64,000 nucleotides of DNA, taken from positions 4,218,501 to 4,282,500 of the forward strand of contig NZ_CP107932.1 in NCBI RefSeq assembly GCF_036032445.1, given 5' to 3'. Source of the DNA: Nocardia sp. NBC_00416. GTDB lineage: Bacteria > Actinomycetota > Actinomycetes > Mycobacteriales > Mycobacteriaceae. The translations under genes were made by a program, and so were the position numbers. Below the pieces are notes generated by a model. The model was not told the origin of the DNA, did not search any database, and was given only the letters and a program-made list of their open reading frames with translations. How positions within the stretch are numbered: the first letter of the stretch is position 1; each line of letters begins with the position of its first letter. This document shows, in pieces, positions 8,020 to 17,011 of the stretch.

Positions 8020-9339
8020 ATGAGAACCGCGACCCGGTCCGGCATGCTCCCCGCCGGGACACTGGTTCTGCTGGCCGCGCTGTATTTCGCGCAGGGCCTG
8101 CCGTACGGGTTCTTCACCCAGGCGCTACCTGTGGTGCTCCGCGAATCCGGGTACTCGCTGATCGAGATCAGCGCCACCGGGATCCTGTTCGCGCCGTGGG
8201 CCCTGAAATTCCTCTGGGCGCCCTATGTGGACCAGTACGGCACCCGGCGGCAATGGTTGCTATCGCTGCAACTCGCCAGTTCGGCAGTGGGGTTCGGGCT
8301 GGCCTGCCTGGACCTCTCGTCGTCGCTGCGCTGGCTTTTCATCGGTATCGCCGTGGTCAACGCGGTGTCCGCGACGCAGGACATCGCGACCGACGGGCTC
8401 GCCGTCCAACTGCTCGGCCCCCGGGAACGAGGTCTGGGCAACGGGATCCAGGTCGGCGCCTACCGGATCGGCATGATCGTCGGCGGGGGTGCGCTGCTGT
8501 GGTTGTTCGCGCTCGCGGGCTGGCGGAGCCTGTTCGTCGCGATGGCGATTCTGCTGCTGCTGACGGCTGTCCCGGTGTGGTGGTTACCGCGCACTTCGCT
8601 TCGCGGTGCGCCGAAGACCTCGTCGCCGCGCCCGGCCGAGCTGATGACCGGGTGGTGGAAGCGGTTGCGGCGGCCGGGAATGCTCGCGTTCATCCTCCTC
8701 ATCGGTGGCTTCAAGTTCGGGGATTCGATGGGATCGGCGATGGTCGGCCCGTTCATGTCCGACGCCGGACTCACGCTGGGACAGATAGCACTGGTGAAAG
8801 GCGTTCTGTCGTCGGCGGGCGCGCTCGTGGGCGCGGCGCTCGGTGGATGGCTGTGCTACCGGTACGGCCGGCGGCGCGCCCTGCTGATCGGCGGCGTCAC
8901 CCAGACCGCGAGCCTGGCCCTCTACCTGCTGGCCGCGCTCGGGACCGGCGGGTTCACCATGATCGTCACCGCGAGTCTGGCCGAGCACATTCTGGGCGGC
9001 GCCGCGACGGTGGCGGTGTTCACGCTCATGATGGACGCCGCCGAGCCCGAGCACGCCGGCAGCGACTACACGCTGCTGGCCTGCTCGGTCGTGACGGTGC
9101 AGGGACTCGCGGGGTTCGCGGCGGGGACGGTCGGCGAACTCCTGGGCTACCCGGCCCTTTTCGGGTCGAGCCTGGTCCTGTCGGGAATCGGTTGTGCCGC
9201 ACTGATCATCGCGGCAGATCGCGGTATCGGGCCGCGCGGCGTTCACGCGGTATGGAACAGCGCCCGGGTGGCATCCCGGCGGCGGCCCGAACCCGAAACC
9301 CGCGCGGCCCCGTCGACCGATGAATCCGCCCCCACCTGA
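8020..9339 (+). CDS. AmpG/PAT-like MFS transporter
   Basis: 439-residue membrane protein with about 12 hydrophobic segments. LYFAQGLPYGFF near the N-terminus, PWALKFLWAPYVD, and SATQDIATDGLAV are hallmark positions of the AmpG/peptide-acetyl-CoA-transporter branch of the MFS. AmpG imports GlcNAc-anhydro-muropeptides in Gram-negative bacteria; in an actinomycete the substrate is open, and cell-wall fragments or a related amphiphile are possible. ATG at 8020 is 20 bases behind the tetR stop codon, which suggests an operon with that regulator. The last 30 residues are hydrophilic and low complexity. Confidence 0.8.
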   Translation: MRTATRSGMLPAGTLVLLAALYFAQGLPYGFFTQALPVVLRESGYSLIEISATGILFAPWALKFLWAPYVDQYGTRRQWLLSLQLASSAVGFGLACLDLSSSLRWLFIGIAVVNAVSATQDIATDGLAVQLLGPRERGLGNGIQVGAYRIGMIVGGGALLWLFALAGWRSLFVAMAILLLLTAVPVWWLPRTSLRGAPKTSSPRPAELMTGWWKRLRRPGMLAFILLIGGFKFGDSMGSAMVGPFMSDAGLTLGQIALVKGVLSSAGALVGAALGGWLCYRYGRRRALLIGGVTQTASLALYLLAALGTGGFTMIVTASLAEHILGGAATVAVFTLMMDAAEPEHAGSDYTLLACSVVTVQGLAGFAAGTVGELLGYPALFGSSLVLSGIGCAALIIAADRGIGPRGVHAVWNSARVASRRRPEPETRAAPSTDESAPT

Positions 9340-9624
9340 CCAGCCGAAATCCGCTCCCCGCGCCCCACCCGGCATTTCCCGACTCGAGGCGCCACGCATT
9401 CAGCGACCGGTCGCCCGAGGCGGATCGGTGCACAAATCACAAACGCCCGGAGAAAGAGTGTGCTCCCGGGCCGTTGGCACACCACCGGCCGCTCATTAGC
9501 GTTTTCGCCAGAGCGTGACGAAAGCGGTGGTGGTGCGCATGGCCGAGACGATCCGATATGCGTTTCCCGGGACCGCGCTCCGCGCCGGAGTCGACCGACT
9601 GCCGACCGCTGCGCGCCCGCTCTC

Positions 9625-10563
9625 GTGAGGGCATCGAAATCCGGTGCGGTCGTGGCGGTGCTACGCCGGGCGGGGGCGGAATCCTCCCGATTACTGCACA
9701 GCGCGGCTTCCCGCACGTCCACGAAGTACCAGGATTTCGCCCACGGCGTGCGGAGGACAGACGAACTGTCCCACGCCGATCGCCGCCACTCGCGTTTCAC
9801 CCGATGGCACGTCTTCTACGGGGGCGCAATAGTGGTTGGCGCAGTGGGCGGGACGGCACTGTCCGACCATCTCCACGACGACCTGCCCGACCGACCACCA
9901 CCGGTGACATCCGAACTCGACACCGCCGTGGAGCGTTACGCCGAGATGTCTCCCTTTCTACGCCAGCAGCTGGCGGATCTACGAGCCGACGGGTGGACGA
10001 TCGGATACGGCGCCATAACCTCGCGGGGCACGACGCGGGCGGATTCCAAAACGATTGTGATCGCCGATTCGCTGAAGGAAGATCCGTTCGCGGCGACGTC
10101 CGTACTCGCGCACGAAGTGGGTCACGCGTATCCCGGCCGCGTCGACTTCGCCGATTCACAACCCCTCCCCGAAGATGACTACGACAGCTGGCTCGATCGG
10201 AATATGCGCCGGCGCCGGCTCTCCGAGGCCGACGCCGAATTGATCGCCGCTCGGGCGCGATGGGAGATCATGGTGAACGGGGGCCCCGATATCGGAGGCG
10301 TCGAAGACAATGCGGTGCGCCTCTACCTCGCGACCAGCGCAGACATGATGTCGCGAGAAGATGCTCGCGAGAAGATGCTCGAAAACCCGGACTGGTACAG
10401 CTTCGATCGCTACCGATCGAAATATGAAAATATCTGGGACACAGAATACGCCGATACGCACGGCCCGTCGGTAGAGCGACTGCCTCGCGCCGGATCAGCG
10501 ACCACTCCGAAGATTTTCCCGCACGACCCGGCGGAATCCCTGCCGAGCACCACCGACCAGTAG
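9625..10563 (+). CDS. Membrane-anchored HEVGH metallopeptidase-like protein
   Basis: About 312 residues from GTG 9625; the frame is open from 9460 and no start has a clear ribosome site, so the N-terminus is uncertain. One hydrophobic segment (about residues 61-80, WHVFYGGAIVVGAVGGTAL) should anchor it. The following domain contains HEVGH (residues 163-167), the zinc motif of M48-like peptidases, and farther on ADAELIAARARWEIM plus NGGPDIG. I recall this combination from metallopeptidase toxin domains of polymorphic toxins, but I cannot confirm the family. A single anchor followed by an extracellular or periplasmic domain would fit either a housekeeping protease or an effector. No immunity gene is obvious beside it. 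Confidence 0.55.
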   Translation: MRASKSGAVVAVLRRAGAESSRLLHSAASRTSTKYQDFAHGVRRTDELSHADRRHSRFTRWHVFYGGAIVVGAVGGTALSDHLHDDLPDRPPPVTSELDTAVERYAEMSPFLRQQLADLRADGWTIGYGAITSRGTTRADSKTIVIADSLKEDPFAATSVLAHEVGHAYPGRVDFADSQPLPEDDYDSWLDRNMRRRRLSEADAELIAARARWEIMVNGGPDIGGVEDNAVRLYLATSADMMSREDAREKMLENPDWYSFDRYRSKYENIWDTEYADTHGPSVERLPRAGSATTPKIFPHDPAESLPSTTDQ

Positions 10564-10586
10564 GACAGACCTCTCGGAGGACAACC

Positions 10587-10608
10587 GGCCATATGTCGAT
10601 ATACGGCC
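10587..10608. promoter_or_regulatory. Imperfect 22-bp palindrome upstream of the amine oxidase
   Basis: Inverted repeat with arms GGCC-x-TAT-x-TC and GA-x-ATA-x-GGCC, 158 bases before the oxidase start. It is a candidate operator; no local regulator is evident. Confidence 0.35.
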
Positions 10609-10766
10609 ATGTCGGAGGAAATTTCCGACTGCAATAGAATCGATGGACATCTCGACGCTCGAGCCTTGTTCCAGGCAATTCCGCACCCGGTGTGTCGTGG
10701 GTGCGCCAATAGTGCGCGCTGCCGCACAGCGGCCGCGCACAGAACTTCAACACGAGGACGGCGCTC

Positions 10767-12152
10767 ATGAACGACGTCGACTATTGCGTAGTTGGTGGGG
10801 GATTTGCCGGATTGACAGCCGCCCTGCGGCTGAAACAAGCGGGTCGATCGGTGGCGCTGTTGGAAGCGCGCGACCGGCTGGGCGGCCGCACATTCACCGA
10901 GAACCGACCGGACGGGTCCTGGATCGATCGCGGCGGCGCCTGGATAGGACCGGGTCAGGATCGCATCCAGGCATTGATGGGCGAGTTCGGAGTGCCGAGT
11001 TACAAGCAGTACACCGACGGCGAGGCCATGATGTTCGTCGATGACAAGGAGTACCGCTACAAGGGCATGATCCCATGGACGATGAGCCCGTGGGCGGCGA
11101 TGAACCTCGGCGCGGTACTCCTGGATCTGGGCCATCTGTGCAAGTCGATCCCGATCGAAGCCCCGTGGACCGCGGAGAACGCCGATAAATGGGACCGGAT
11201 CACTCTCGCGCATTGGCTGAACAGTCATGTCGTCTCCAAATCCGCCCACGAACTTCTCGAGACCGCGATCGCCGGCGCCTACACCTCCGCCGCCTCGGAA
11301 GTGTCGATGCTCTTCGTGCTGTACCAAATGGCGTCCGGGGGCGGCCCCGGCTTCGTGCTGGGAATCGAGGACGGCGCCCAGGATTCTCGGCCGGTCGGCG
11401 GGATGGGCGCCGTATCCGGTCCGATGGCGGCCGAACTCGGCGATTCGATCCACCTGTCGCAACCCGTCCGCCGCATCCACCAGGACACCGACGGTGTCAC
11501 CGTGCGCTCCGACGATTCGAGCGTGCGCGCCCGCCGGGCGATCGTCGCGGTGCCCCTGGCGATCGCTAGCCAGATTCTCTACGAGCCGATGCTCCCGGTC
11601 GACCGGTCGTTCCTACATCAGCGGATGCCGAGTGGCTCGATCATCAAGATCGCTGTCGTCTACGACGAGCCGTTCTGGCGGGCGGACGGATTGTCGGGCC
11701 AGTCGGCCGCACCCGGATCACCGGCCACCATCACCATCGACGCGTGCACGGACACCGGACGCCCCGGGGTCCTGTGCGTCATCACCGAGGGACCGATCGC
11801 GCGGCGAATCGGACAACTCGACCGAGACGCGCGGCGCGGCGCAATCCTCGACGCGCTCGTCGAACGATTCGGCGAACGCGCCCGATCCCCGATCGACTAC
11901 GTCGAGCAGGACTGGACCACCGAACGCTATTCCGGCGGCGGGATGCTCAGTCACGCGCCCACCGGTGTACTGACCCAGTACGGTCCCGCCCTGCGCGCAC
12001 CCTGCGGCCGGATCCATTGGGCCGGGACCGAGAGTTCCGCGATCATGTGCGGTTGGGTCGACGGCGCGGTTCGCTCGGGCGAACGGGCGGCGAACGAAGT
12101 GATGGCCTATGACACCGTGGCAGTCGCGGCAGGGCAGTCGACCGACAACTGA
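10767..12152 (+). CDS. Flavin-containing amine oxidase (monoamine oxidase family)
   Basis: 461-residue FAD enzyme expected to oxidise a primary or secondary amine to an imine with formation of H2O2. The dinucleotide-binding motif VGGGFAGLTAA starts near residue 8, the LLEARDRLGGRTF arginine motif follows, and the C-terminal IHWAGTESSAIMCGWVDGAV is the second FAD motif of the MAO family. GAGGA lies about ten bases before the ATG. The adjacent genes (metallopeptidase-like before, Fic-like after) do not form an evident pathway with it. The closest named relatives would be putrescine or tyramine oxidases, but the substrate cannot be assigned. Confidence 0.9.
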   Translation: MNDVDYCVVGGGFAGLTAALRLKQAGRSVALLEARDRLGGRTFTENRPDGSWIDRGGAWIGPGQDRIQALMGEFGVPSYKQYTDGEAMMFVDDKEYRYKGMIPWTMSPWAAMNLGAVLLDLGHLCKSIPIEAPWTAENADKWDRITLAHWLNSHVVSKSAHELLETAIAGAYTSAASEVSMLFVLYQMASGGGPGFVLGIEDGAQDSRPVGGMGAVSGPMAAELGDSIHLSQPVRRIHQDTDGVTVRSDDSSVRARRAIVAVPLAIASQILYEPMLPVDRSFLHQRMPSGSIIKIAVVYDEPFWRADGLSGQSAAPGSPATITIDACTDTGRPGVLCVITEGPIARRIGQLDRDARRGAILDALVERFGERARSPIDYVEQDWTTERYSGGGMLSHAPTGVLTQYGPALRAPCGRIHWAGTESSAIMCGWVDGAVRSGERAANEVMAYDTVAVAAGQSTDN

Positions 12153-12351
12153 CGGACCTCGGACCGCCGAAAGCACTACCCCGCACATGGCTTCCGGACA
12201 GGATCCGAACTGCCGATCGGGCCGCGCGGAAACCACGGCCTATCGATAAACCGGCCGAAGTGAGCAGATAATGGATTCGAGTCGGCTATCAACGGGTCAC
12301 AACCAGTGAGCACGCTGCTCAGTTCGGCTGCGCCGAGCGGCGGGAGAAGAC

Positions 12352-13521
12352 GTGCAGTACAGCACCATCATGACCGATCTGTTCCGACACACAGTCGTTC
12401 CCGACGTCGCCAGGCTGGGCGAAGAGGCTGCGGAGATCACGGCGAATGCGCTCCGCGCGGCCGGTGGCAAGCTGGCGAAAGGTTCGGTACCGCGCGCGGT
12501 GGATACCGACAGAGAGGCAGCGAGTCGAGTTGCCGGCGGACACGCGGACAACGAGGCCGCAGCAGCAGGCTCCGCGCTCGATCCATCGAGGCGCGAACAC
12601 GATGAGCCCGGGCAGGACGACGAAATCGCCGCGCTGATCGCCCGGCAGTCGGCCGAACTGGGTCTGCGCACCCCGGCCGAGCGTGCCCTGGAATCGAGCC
12701 TGTTCATCGACGAGCCGCTCCACCAGATGGCCCTTATTCGGGATCAACCAGACCTGGAACTGCTGTTCGGCGACGGCGAGTGGGCAGGCTATCTGGATGC
12801 CCGCGCATTCACCCGGCAATACGGTGATCGAGATCTGACGATGGACTTCATGACCGAACTCCATCAGCGGGTGTCCCGTTTCAGCGCGGACGGGTTCGGG
12901 GGCGTGTTCGTGAACGGTCAACGGTGGGGTCCGCTGAACCACAGGCTCACGGAGGGGGAGATAGCCGTCGTCGAGGCGAATCCGTACCTGGAACATCTGC
13001 CGCCGGGCACCGGCGGCTTCCTGATCGACGACGGGATCGAGTACCGCGTTTCCACACCGGATGCGGCGCGGCCGGAACTACAGTCCCTGTGCGAGTGGTA
13101 CAACAACGCCCGGAACCAGCCCGGAGCCGACCCGTACGCGCTGGCCGCCGAACTCCAGCAGCGGGCCGTCTCCATTCACCCGTGGCAGGACTACAACGGC
13201 CGGTTTTCCCGGCTGTTGATGAACTGGTCGCTCGAGCGTGACGGGCTACCGCCGAGCGCGATCGCGGACTTCGACAAGGACGTCTTCTCCACCACGCGGG
13301 AATGGACCGATACGGTTCGGGCGGGCAGTGACACGTTCCGAGAACGCGCGGACCGCCTCGAGCAACTCGGTGACACGGCTGACCCGGTCGACGTATTCGA
13401 CCTGAGCAGCGACTACGAGCGCTACCGGGACCTCGGCCGTTCGACGGCACCGTTCGACCTCGGGGACCAGCAGGACATCTACGGCTGCCGCAAGGCGCTG
13501 GAACAGCTGCGAAATCCGTAG
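12352..13521 (+). CDS. Fic/DOC-like protein with divergent signature
   Basis: 389 residues. The C-terminal half has Fic-domain features: a motif H-P-W-Q-D-Y-N-G-R at residues 276-284, followed by FSRLLMNWSLERDGLPP as in Fic helix 5. Fic proteins transfer AMP or another nucleotide moiety to hydroxyl side chains, using the motif His as base and the Asp/Glu for Mg. Here the usual HPFx(D/E)GNGR carries Trp for Phe and Tyr for the first Gly, so the anion hole may differ. The first 90 residues are Ala/Glu-rich and look like a linker or targeting region. The GTG at 12352 has GGGAG six bases upstream. No obvious inhibitory (S/T)xxxE(G/N) antitoxin helix was seen in or beside it. Confidence 0.7.
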   Translation: MQYSTIMTDLFRHTVVPDVARLGEEAAEITANALRAAGGKLAKGSVPRAVDTDREAASRVAGGHADNEAAAAGSALDPSRREHDEPGQDDEIAALIARQSAELGLRTPAERALESSLFIDEPLHQMALIRDQPDLELLFGDGEWAGYLDARAFTRQYGDRDLTMDFMTELHQRVSRFSADGFGGVFVNGQRWGPLNHRLTEGEIAVVEANPYLEHLPPGTGGFLIDDGIEYRVSTPDAARPELQSLCEWYNNARNQPGADPYALAAELQQRAVSIHPWQDYNGRFSRLLMNWSLERDGLPPSAIADFDKDVFSTTREWTDTVRAGSDTFRERADRLEQLGDTADPVDVFDLSSDYERYRDLGRSTAPFDLGDQQDIYGCRKALEQLRNP

Positions 13522-13606
13522 CACCGCTGGAGCGCGGTCCGCCGTGCCGAACCCGCGCGGGCGGCTCGGCGCGGCCACGGATTCGGCGGTGCGTGAGCAC
13601 CGCGGT

Positions 13607-14497
13607 TCAGACCACTTTCCAGGGCCGTAGCTTCTCCGGATTGCGGATCGCCCAGATGCGCGTGATCCGGCCGTCGGCGATATCGAAGGCGTAAACCGAT
13701 ACGACGGCGCCGGCCAACTCCGCCACCAGGCCGGGTTGACCGTTCACCGTGCGCTCGCGCAGTGTCACCTCCGAGCCGCGGGCGGCGATCTCGACCCAAG
13801 CGTGGGCGATCTGCTCACCGCCGGTTATCGGGTGGCGGAAAGCCGGAGCCAGGCCGCCGCTGTCCGCGGTCGCGATCGCCCGCGGATCGAGCAAACCGAT
13901 CAAAGCCTCGATATCACCGGTCTCCCACGCTTGTTTGAAATCCCCGACCACTTCGGCGCGCTGGGCGCTCGACGGCCCGTGCGACGTACGGATGCGGCGG
14001 CGGGCACTGGAGGCGAGTTGGCGGCAGGCCGCGGGGGTGCGCCCGACGATATCGGCGACCTCGGCGAAGGAGTAGCGGAAGACGTCGTGCAGGACGAACG
14101 CCACTCGCTCGGCGGGCGTCATGGAGTCCAGCACGACGAGGAAGGCCATACCGATCGACTCGTCGAGGGTGACCCGGTCGGCAGGATCGGCGGGAACGGG
14201 ACCACCGAGCCATTCGGAACGGTCGGGAACCGGCTCCGGAATCCATTCACCCACGTACCGTTCCCGCCTGGCGCGCGCCGAGCCGAGCAGATCGAGGCAG
14301 ATGCGACCGGCGACCGTCCGCAACCAGGCGCCGGGCGCCGTCACCTCCTGCCGCTGTCCGTCGGACAGCGCATACCAGCGCACATAGGTCTCCTGGACCA
14401 CATCCTCGGCCTCGGCCAGCGAGCCGAGCAGCCGGTAGGCGAGATCGATCAGCTGACGGCGTTCGCTGACCACCGAGCTCAGTCGCGGATCGTCCAT
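13607..14497 (-). CDS. ECF sigma factor of the SigJ/ECF41 type with C-terminal SnoaL-like domain
   Basis: 296 residues. Sigma region 2 (about residues 10-80, AYRLLGSLAEAEDVVQETYVRW) and region 4 (about 130-185, VFRYSFAEVADIVGRTPAACRQLASSARRRI) are intact. They are followed by a SnoaL/NTF2-like domain to the C-terminus (FKQAWETGDIEALIGLLD onward). In ECF41 sigma factors this extension controls activity in place of an anti-sigma factor, and none is encoded here. Target genes of ECF41 sigmas are often adjacent small oxidoreductases or carboxymuconolactone decarboxylases; the divergent FMN reductase is a likely target. It is transcribed away from that gene across a 135-base gap. Confidence 0.88.
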   Translation of the reverse strand: MDDPRLSSVVSERRQLIDLAYRLLGSLAEAEDVVQETYVRWYALSDGQRQEVTAPGAWLRTVAGRICLDLLGSARARRERYVGEWIPEPVPDRSEWLGGPVPADPADRVTLDESIGMAFLVVLDSMTPAERVAFVLHDVFRYSFAEVADIVGRTPAACRQLASSARRRIRTSHGPSSAQRAEVVGDFKQAWETGDIEALIGLLDPRAIATADSGGLAPAFRHPITGGEQIAHAWVEIAARGSEVTLRERTVNGQPGLVAELAGAVVSVYAFDIADGRITRIWAIRNPEKLRPWKVV

Positions 14498-14632
14498 CGT
14501 CTTCGGCTCCCTCGGTCGGCGTCCCTACCGAAATAGACGAAACAGCGGCCCCGAATGTGAGGCGGCCTGACATTCCGGCCGGCTGCGTCGTCGGAAGGTC
14601 GTAACCATTTCAGCAGAGCAGGAGTCCCGGAC

Positions 14633-15220
14633 ATGACCAGAATCGGCATCATTCTCGGCAGTACCCGGCCCAACCGCAACGGACCACAGGTCGCCCAGTG
14701 GGTTCTGGACTCGGCCGCGCAGCGCGGCGACGCCGAGTTCGAGCTGATCGACCTGCGCGACCATCCCCTACCGCATCTGGACGAACCGGTGGCGCCGATG
14801 TTCGGCCCCTCCGTACACGAGCACACCCGCGCCTGGGCCGACCGGATCGCCCCGTTCGACGGGTTCGTGATGGTGACCCCCGAATACAACCACTCGGCTC
14901 CCGGCGTGCTGAAGAACGCCATCGATCACCTGTTCGCGCAGTGGACCGACAAAGCGGTCGGTTTCGTCTCCTACGGCGCGGACGGCGGCGTCCGCGCGGT
15001 GGAGCAGCTGCGGCTGGTCTGCGGCGTCCTGGGAATGGCCGATGTGAGCCGCCAGGTCACGATCTCGGTGCTCACCGATTTCGAGAACTACACCACCTTC
15101 CGGCCGGGCGACCGCCACACGACAGCTCTGAACGCGCTGTTGGACCAGGTGATCGCCTGGAGTACCGCGCTCGCGCCGTTACGGCGGGCCGAAACCGAAA
15201 CCACTCTCGTCAATTCCTGA
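14633..15220 (+). CDS. NADPH-dependent FMN reductase (flavodoxin-like)
   Basis: 195-residue flavodoxin-fold reductase. IILGSTRPNRNG at residues 6-17 is the phosphate loop, and MVTPEYNHSAPGVLKNAIDHL is the family's flavin-binding signature. It likely uses NAD(P)H to reduce FMN, quinones or azo/nitro compounds in the cytosol. AGGAG precedes the ATG. It starts 135 bases from the divergent sigma factor and is followed after 10 bases by a SnoaL-like gene, so the two probably form an operon under that sigma factor. Confidence 0.9.
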   Translation: MTRIGIILGSTRPNRNGPQVAQWVLDSAAQRGDAEFELIDLRDHPLPHLDEPVAPMFGPSVHEHTRAWADRIAPFDGFVMVTPEYNHSAPGVLKNAIDHLFAQWTDKAVGFVSYGADGGVRAVEQLRLVCGVLGMADVSRQVTISVLTDFENYTTFRPGDRHTTALNALLDQVIAWSTALAPLRRAETETTLVNS

Positions 15221-15230
15221 GGAGCACACC

Positions 15231-15722
15231 ATGCCGACACCACCCGACCTGCAGACGCTCGCCGACCGTATCGAGATCGAATCGCTCGGCGCCCGATTCA
15301 CCGACGCGGTCATGATGCACGATTTCGACCGTCTGCTCTCGCTGTTCACCGAGGACGCGGTGCTACGCATCCCCGACGCCGATATCGAACTCGTCGGCAG
15401 GGCCGGACTCCGGGCCGGAATGCCGCGAATGCAGGATGCCTGGGAGTTCTTCGTACAGAACACCCATCCCGGCGTGATCGAACTCGACGGCGACACCGCC
15501 TCGGGCCGCGCTCACATTCTCGAATTCGGCCGATTGAAAAGCGGCAGTTCACATTCGAACTACGCGATCTATCACGACCGCTACCGGCGAACCGGCGACG
15601 GCTGGAAGTTCACCGAACGGGTCTACGAGGTCCGATACCTCGACAGTTCACCGCTGCCCGGCTCGCCGCCGGGAGAGAACGGGCTGGGCGCCGAGGTATC
15701 CGCCGCGCAGCTGAACGGGTGA
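15231..15722 (+). CDS. SnoaL/NTF2-like family protein
   Basis: 163 residues with the NTF2-like cone fold. The start LADRIEIESLGARFTDAVMMHDFDRLLSLFTEDAVLRIP and the later SNYAIYHDRYRRTGDGWKFTERVYEVRYLD are characteristic of SnoaL-like hydratase/isomerase proteins annotated as nuclear transport factor 2 family. GAGGAG lies just before the ATG. It follows the FMN reductase by 10 bases and is probably co-transcribed with it. The catalytic role cannot be told from sequence; the fold serves many small-molecule reactions. Confidence 0.85.
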   Translation: MPTPPDLQTLADRIEIESLGARFTDAVMMHDFDRLLSLFTEDAVLRIPDADIELVGRAGLRAGMPRMQDAWEFFVQNTHPGVIELDGDTASGRAHILEFGRLKSGSSHSNYAIYHDRYRRTGDGWKFTERVYEVRYLDSSPLPGSPPGENGLGAEVSAAQLNG

Positions 15723-16017
15723 TCGCGTGCTGCCCGCGGGCCGCGGCATCCCGCGTATTCCGTGGGCAGCTCCGTGTCGTCGGCGCCCTCGGCCCGTCAC
15801 AGCGGCGGCCCCAGGTCGGGTCAGCCGGTAGGCGAGAACCGGCTGTCACGCGCGGACCATGCCGCGGAGGTGGCACGGCGGCGGCCAGGGGGCGTTCGCC
15901 GGTGCGTTGGCGGCGGCACGGTCCGGCGGTGCGTTATCGTCGGCTCCCGCGGCTGCCCAGAGGGCGGTCTGCCCTGGCGTTCAGTACTGACCCGAAGTGC
16001 GGTGACAGGGAGGAATC

Positions 16018-16587
16018 ATGGACATCACCCAGCTGATTCTCGACGACCACCACGAACAGCGGCGGCTGTTCGCGATCCTGGAGCAGATCGATCGCAGGGA
16101 GACCGCCGTGCTCTCCGTGATCTGGGACAGGCTGGCGGCCTTCCTCGAACTGCACGCGCAGGCGGAGGAGGAGATCTTCTACCCCGCGCTGCTGCAGGCG
16201 GGTATCGCGGCCCGGCGGGCGGGCGGGGTCGAGGAGGAGACACTCGACGCCATCCACGACCACAACGAGATCAGGGACGCGATCGCCGAAGTGGCGCGTC
16301 ACCGGGCCGGCACCGACGACTGGTACACGGCCGTCGCGGCGGCGAACTCGGCCAACAGTGATCACATGGCCGAGGAAGAACGTGAGGGCCTCACCGACTT
16401 CCGCCGTCTGGCCGAGCTGCCGCGCCGCCATCGGCTGGCGGTCGCCTTCGCCGCGTACGAGGCGCGGAACTACGCCGGCGTCGAGCCGGTCGACAAGGAT
16501 CCGGCCGGCTATGTCCGCACGGCCGAGCAGAAGCTGCGGGCCGCCGCCAGCGGATCGCTGAGTGTCGGCACCCTGAAGCGGACCTGA
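16018..16587 (+). CDS. Hemerythrin HHE cation-binding domain protein
   Basis: 189 residues. A four-helix bundle with regularly spaced His and Glu (LILDDHHEQRRLF, LHAQAEEEIFYP, HDHNEIRDAI, SDHMAEEERE) supplies a di-iron site as in HHE/hemerythrin proteins, which bind O2 or NO or take part in iron and redox stress responses. The C-terminal 50 residues form a hydrophilic extension. GGGAGG lies seven to eight bases before the ATG. The 295 bases upstream hold no gene that I can support. Confidence 0.88.
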   Translation: MDITQLILDDHHEQRRLFAILEQIDRRETAVLSVIWDRLAAFLELHAQAEEEIFYPALLQAGIAARRAGGVEEETLDAIHDHNEIRDAIAEVARHRAGTDDWYTAVAAANSANSDHMAEEEREGLTDFRRLAELPRRHRLAVAFAAYEARNYAGVEPVDKDPAGYVRTAEQKLRAAASGSLSVGTLKRT

Positions 16588-16693
16588 TCCCGCAGCGCGG
16601 CCGCGGCGGCCGAGGACCTGATCGACGAGTTCGAGTAACAAGCGCGGCACGCGTGCGATGTGATCCAGACAACATCGATTCAGGAGGTTCCAG

Positions 16694-17011
16694 ATGCTTT
16701 CTGTGAAGCGACTTGCTGCCGGCGCCGCCGTTGCCGCCGCGGCCGCGGCCACTGTGTTCGCCGGTGGTGGCGTGGCCCAGGCCGACGTACCGGTGTGGCA
16801 GGCCAACTGTCACGTTTACAACGTCTTCAACACCGGCGGCATGGCCAATTGCGAGCTGCCGACCTGGCACCAGGTGAAGCTCACCTGCGTGGCGTGGCCC
16901 GTTCCGTTCACCTACTGGAAGTACGGCCCGGTGCAGTACGGACAGAACCAGTCCTGGGCCAGTTGCGACTCGTTCAACGCAATGGTGGGGATCGAGGTCA
17001 TCCAGGCGTAG
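16694..17011 (+). CDS. Small secreted protein with four cysteines
   Basis: 105 residues. A clear Sec signal peptide (MLSVKRL, then an Ala-rich core) should be cleaved after AQA at residue 30, leaving about 75 residues. The mature part is rich in aromatic residues (eight Trp/Tyr-containing positions) and has four Cys, probably two disulfides. The ribosome site AGGAGGT is excellent. I do not recognise the family. Small Trp/Cys-rich secreted proteins of this kind are frequent and uncharacterised in Nocardia and Mycobacterium. Confidence 0.75.
   Translation: MLSVKRLAAGAAVAAAAAATVFAGGGVAQADVPVWQANCHVYNVFNTGGMANCELPTWHQVKLTCVAWPVPFTYWKYGPVQYGQNQSWASCDSFNAMVGIEVIQA

Noticed and set aside
14560..14600. 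ECF41-type promoter (TGACAT ... CGTC) before the FMN reductase
   Set aside because: Spacing is too short for the usual motif; not strong enough to list as a feature.
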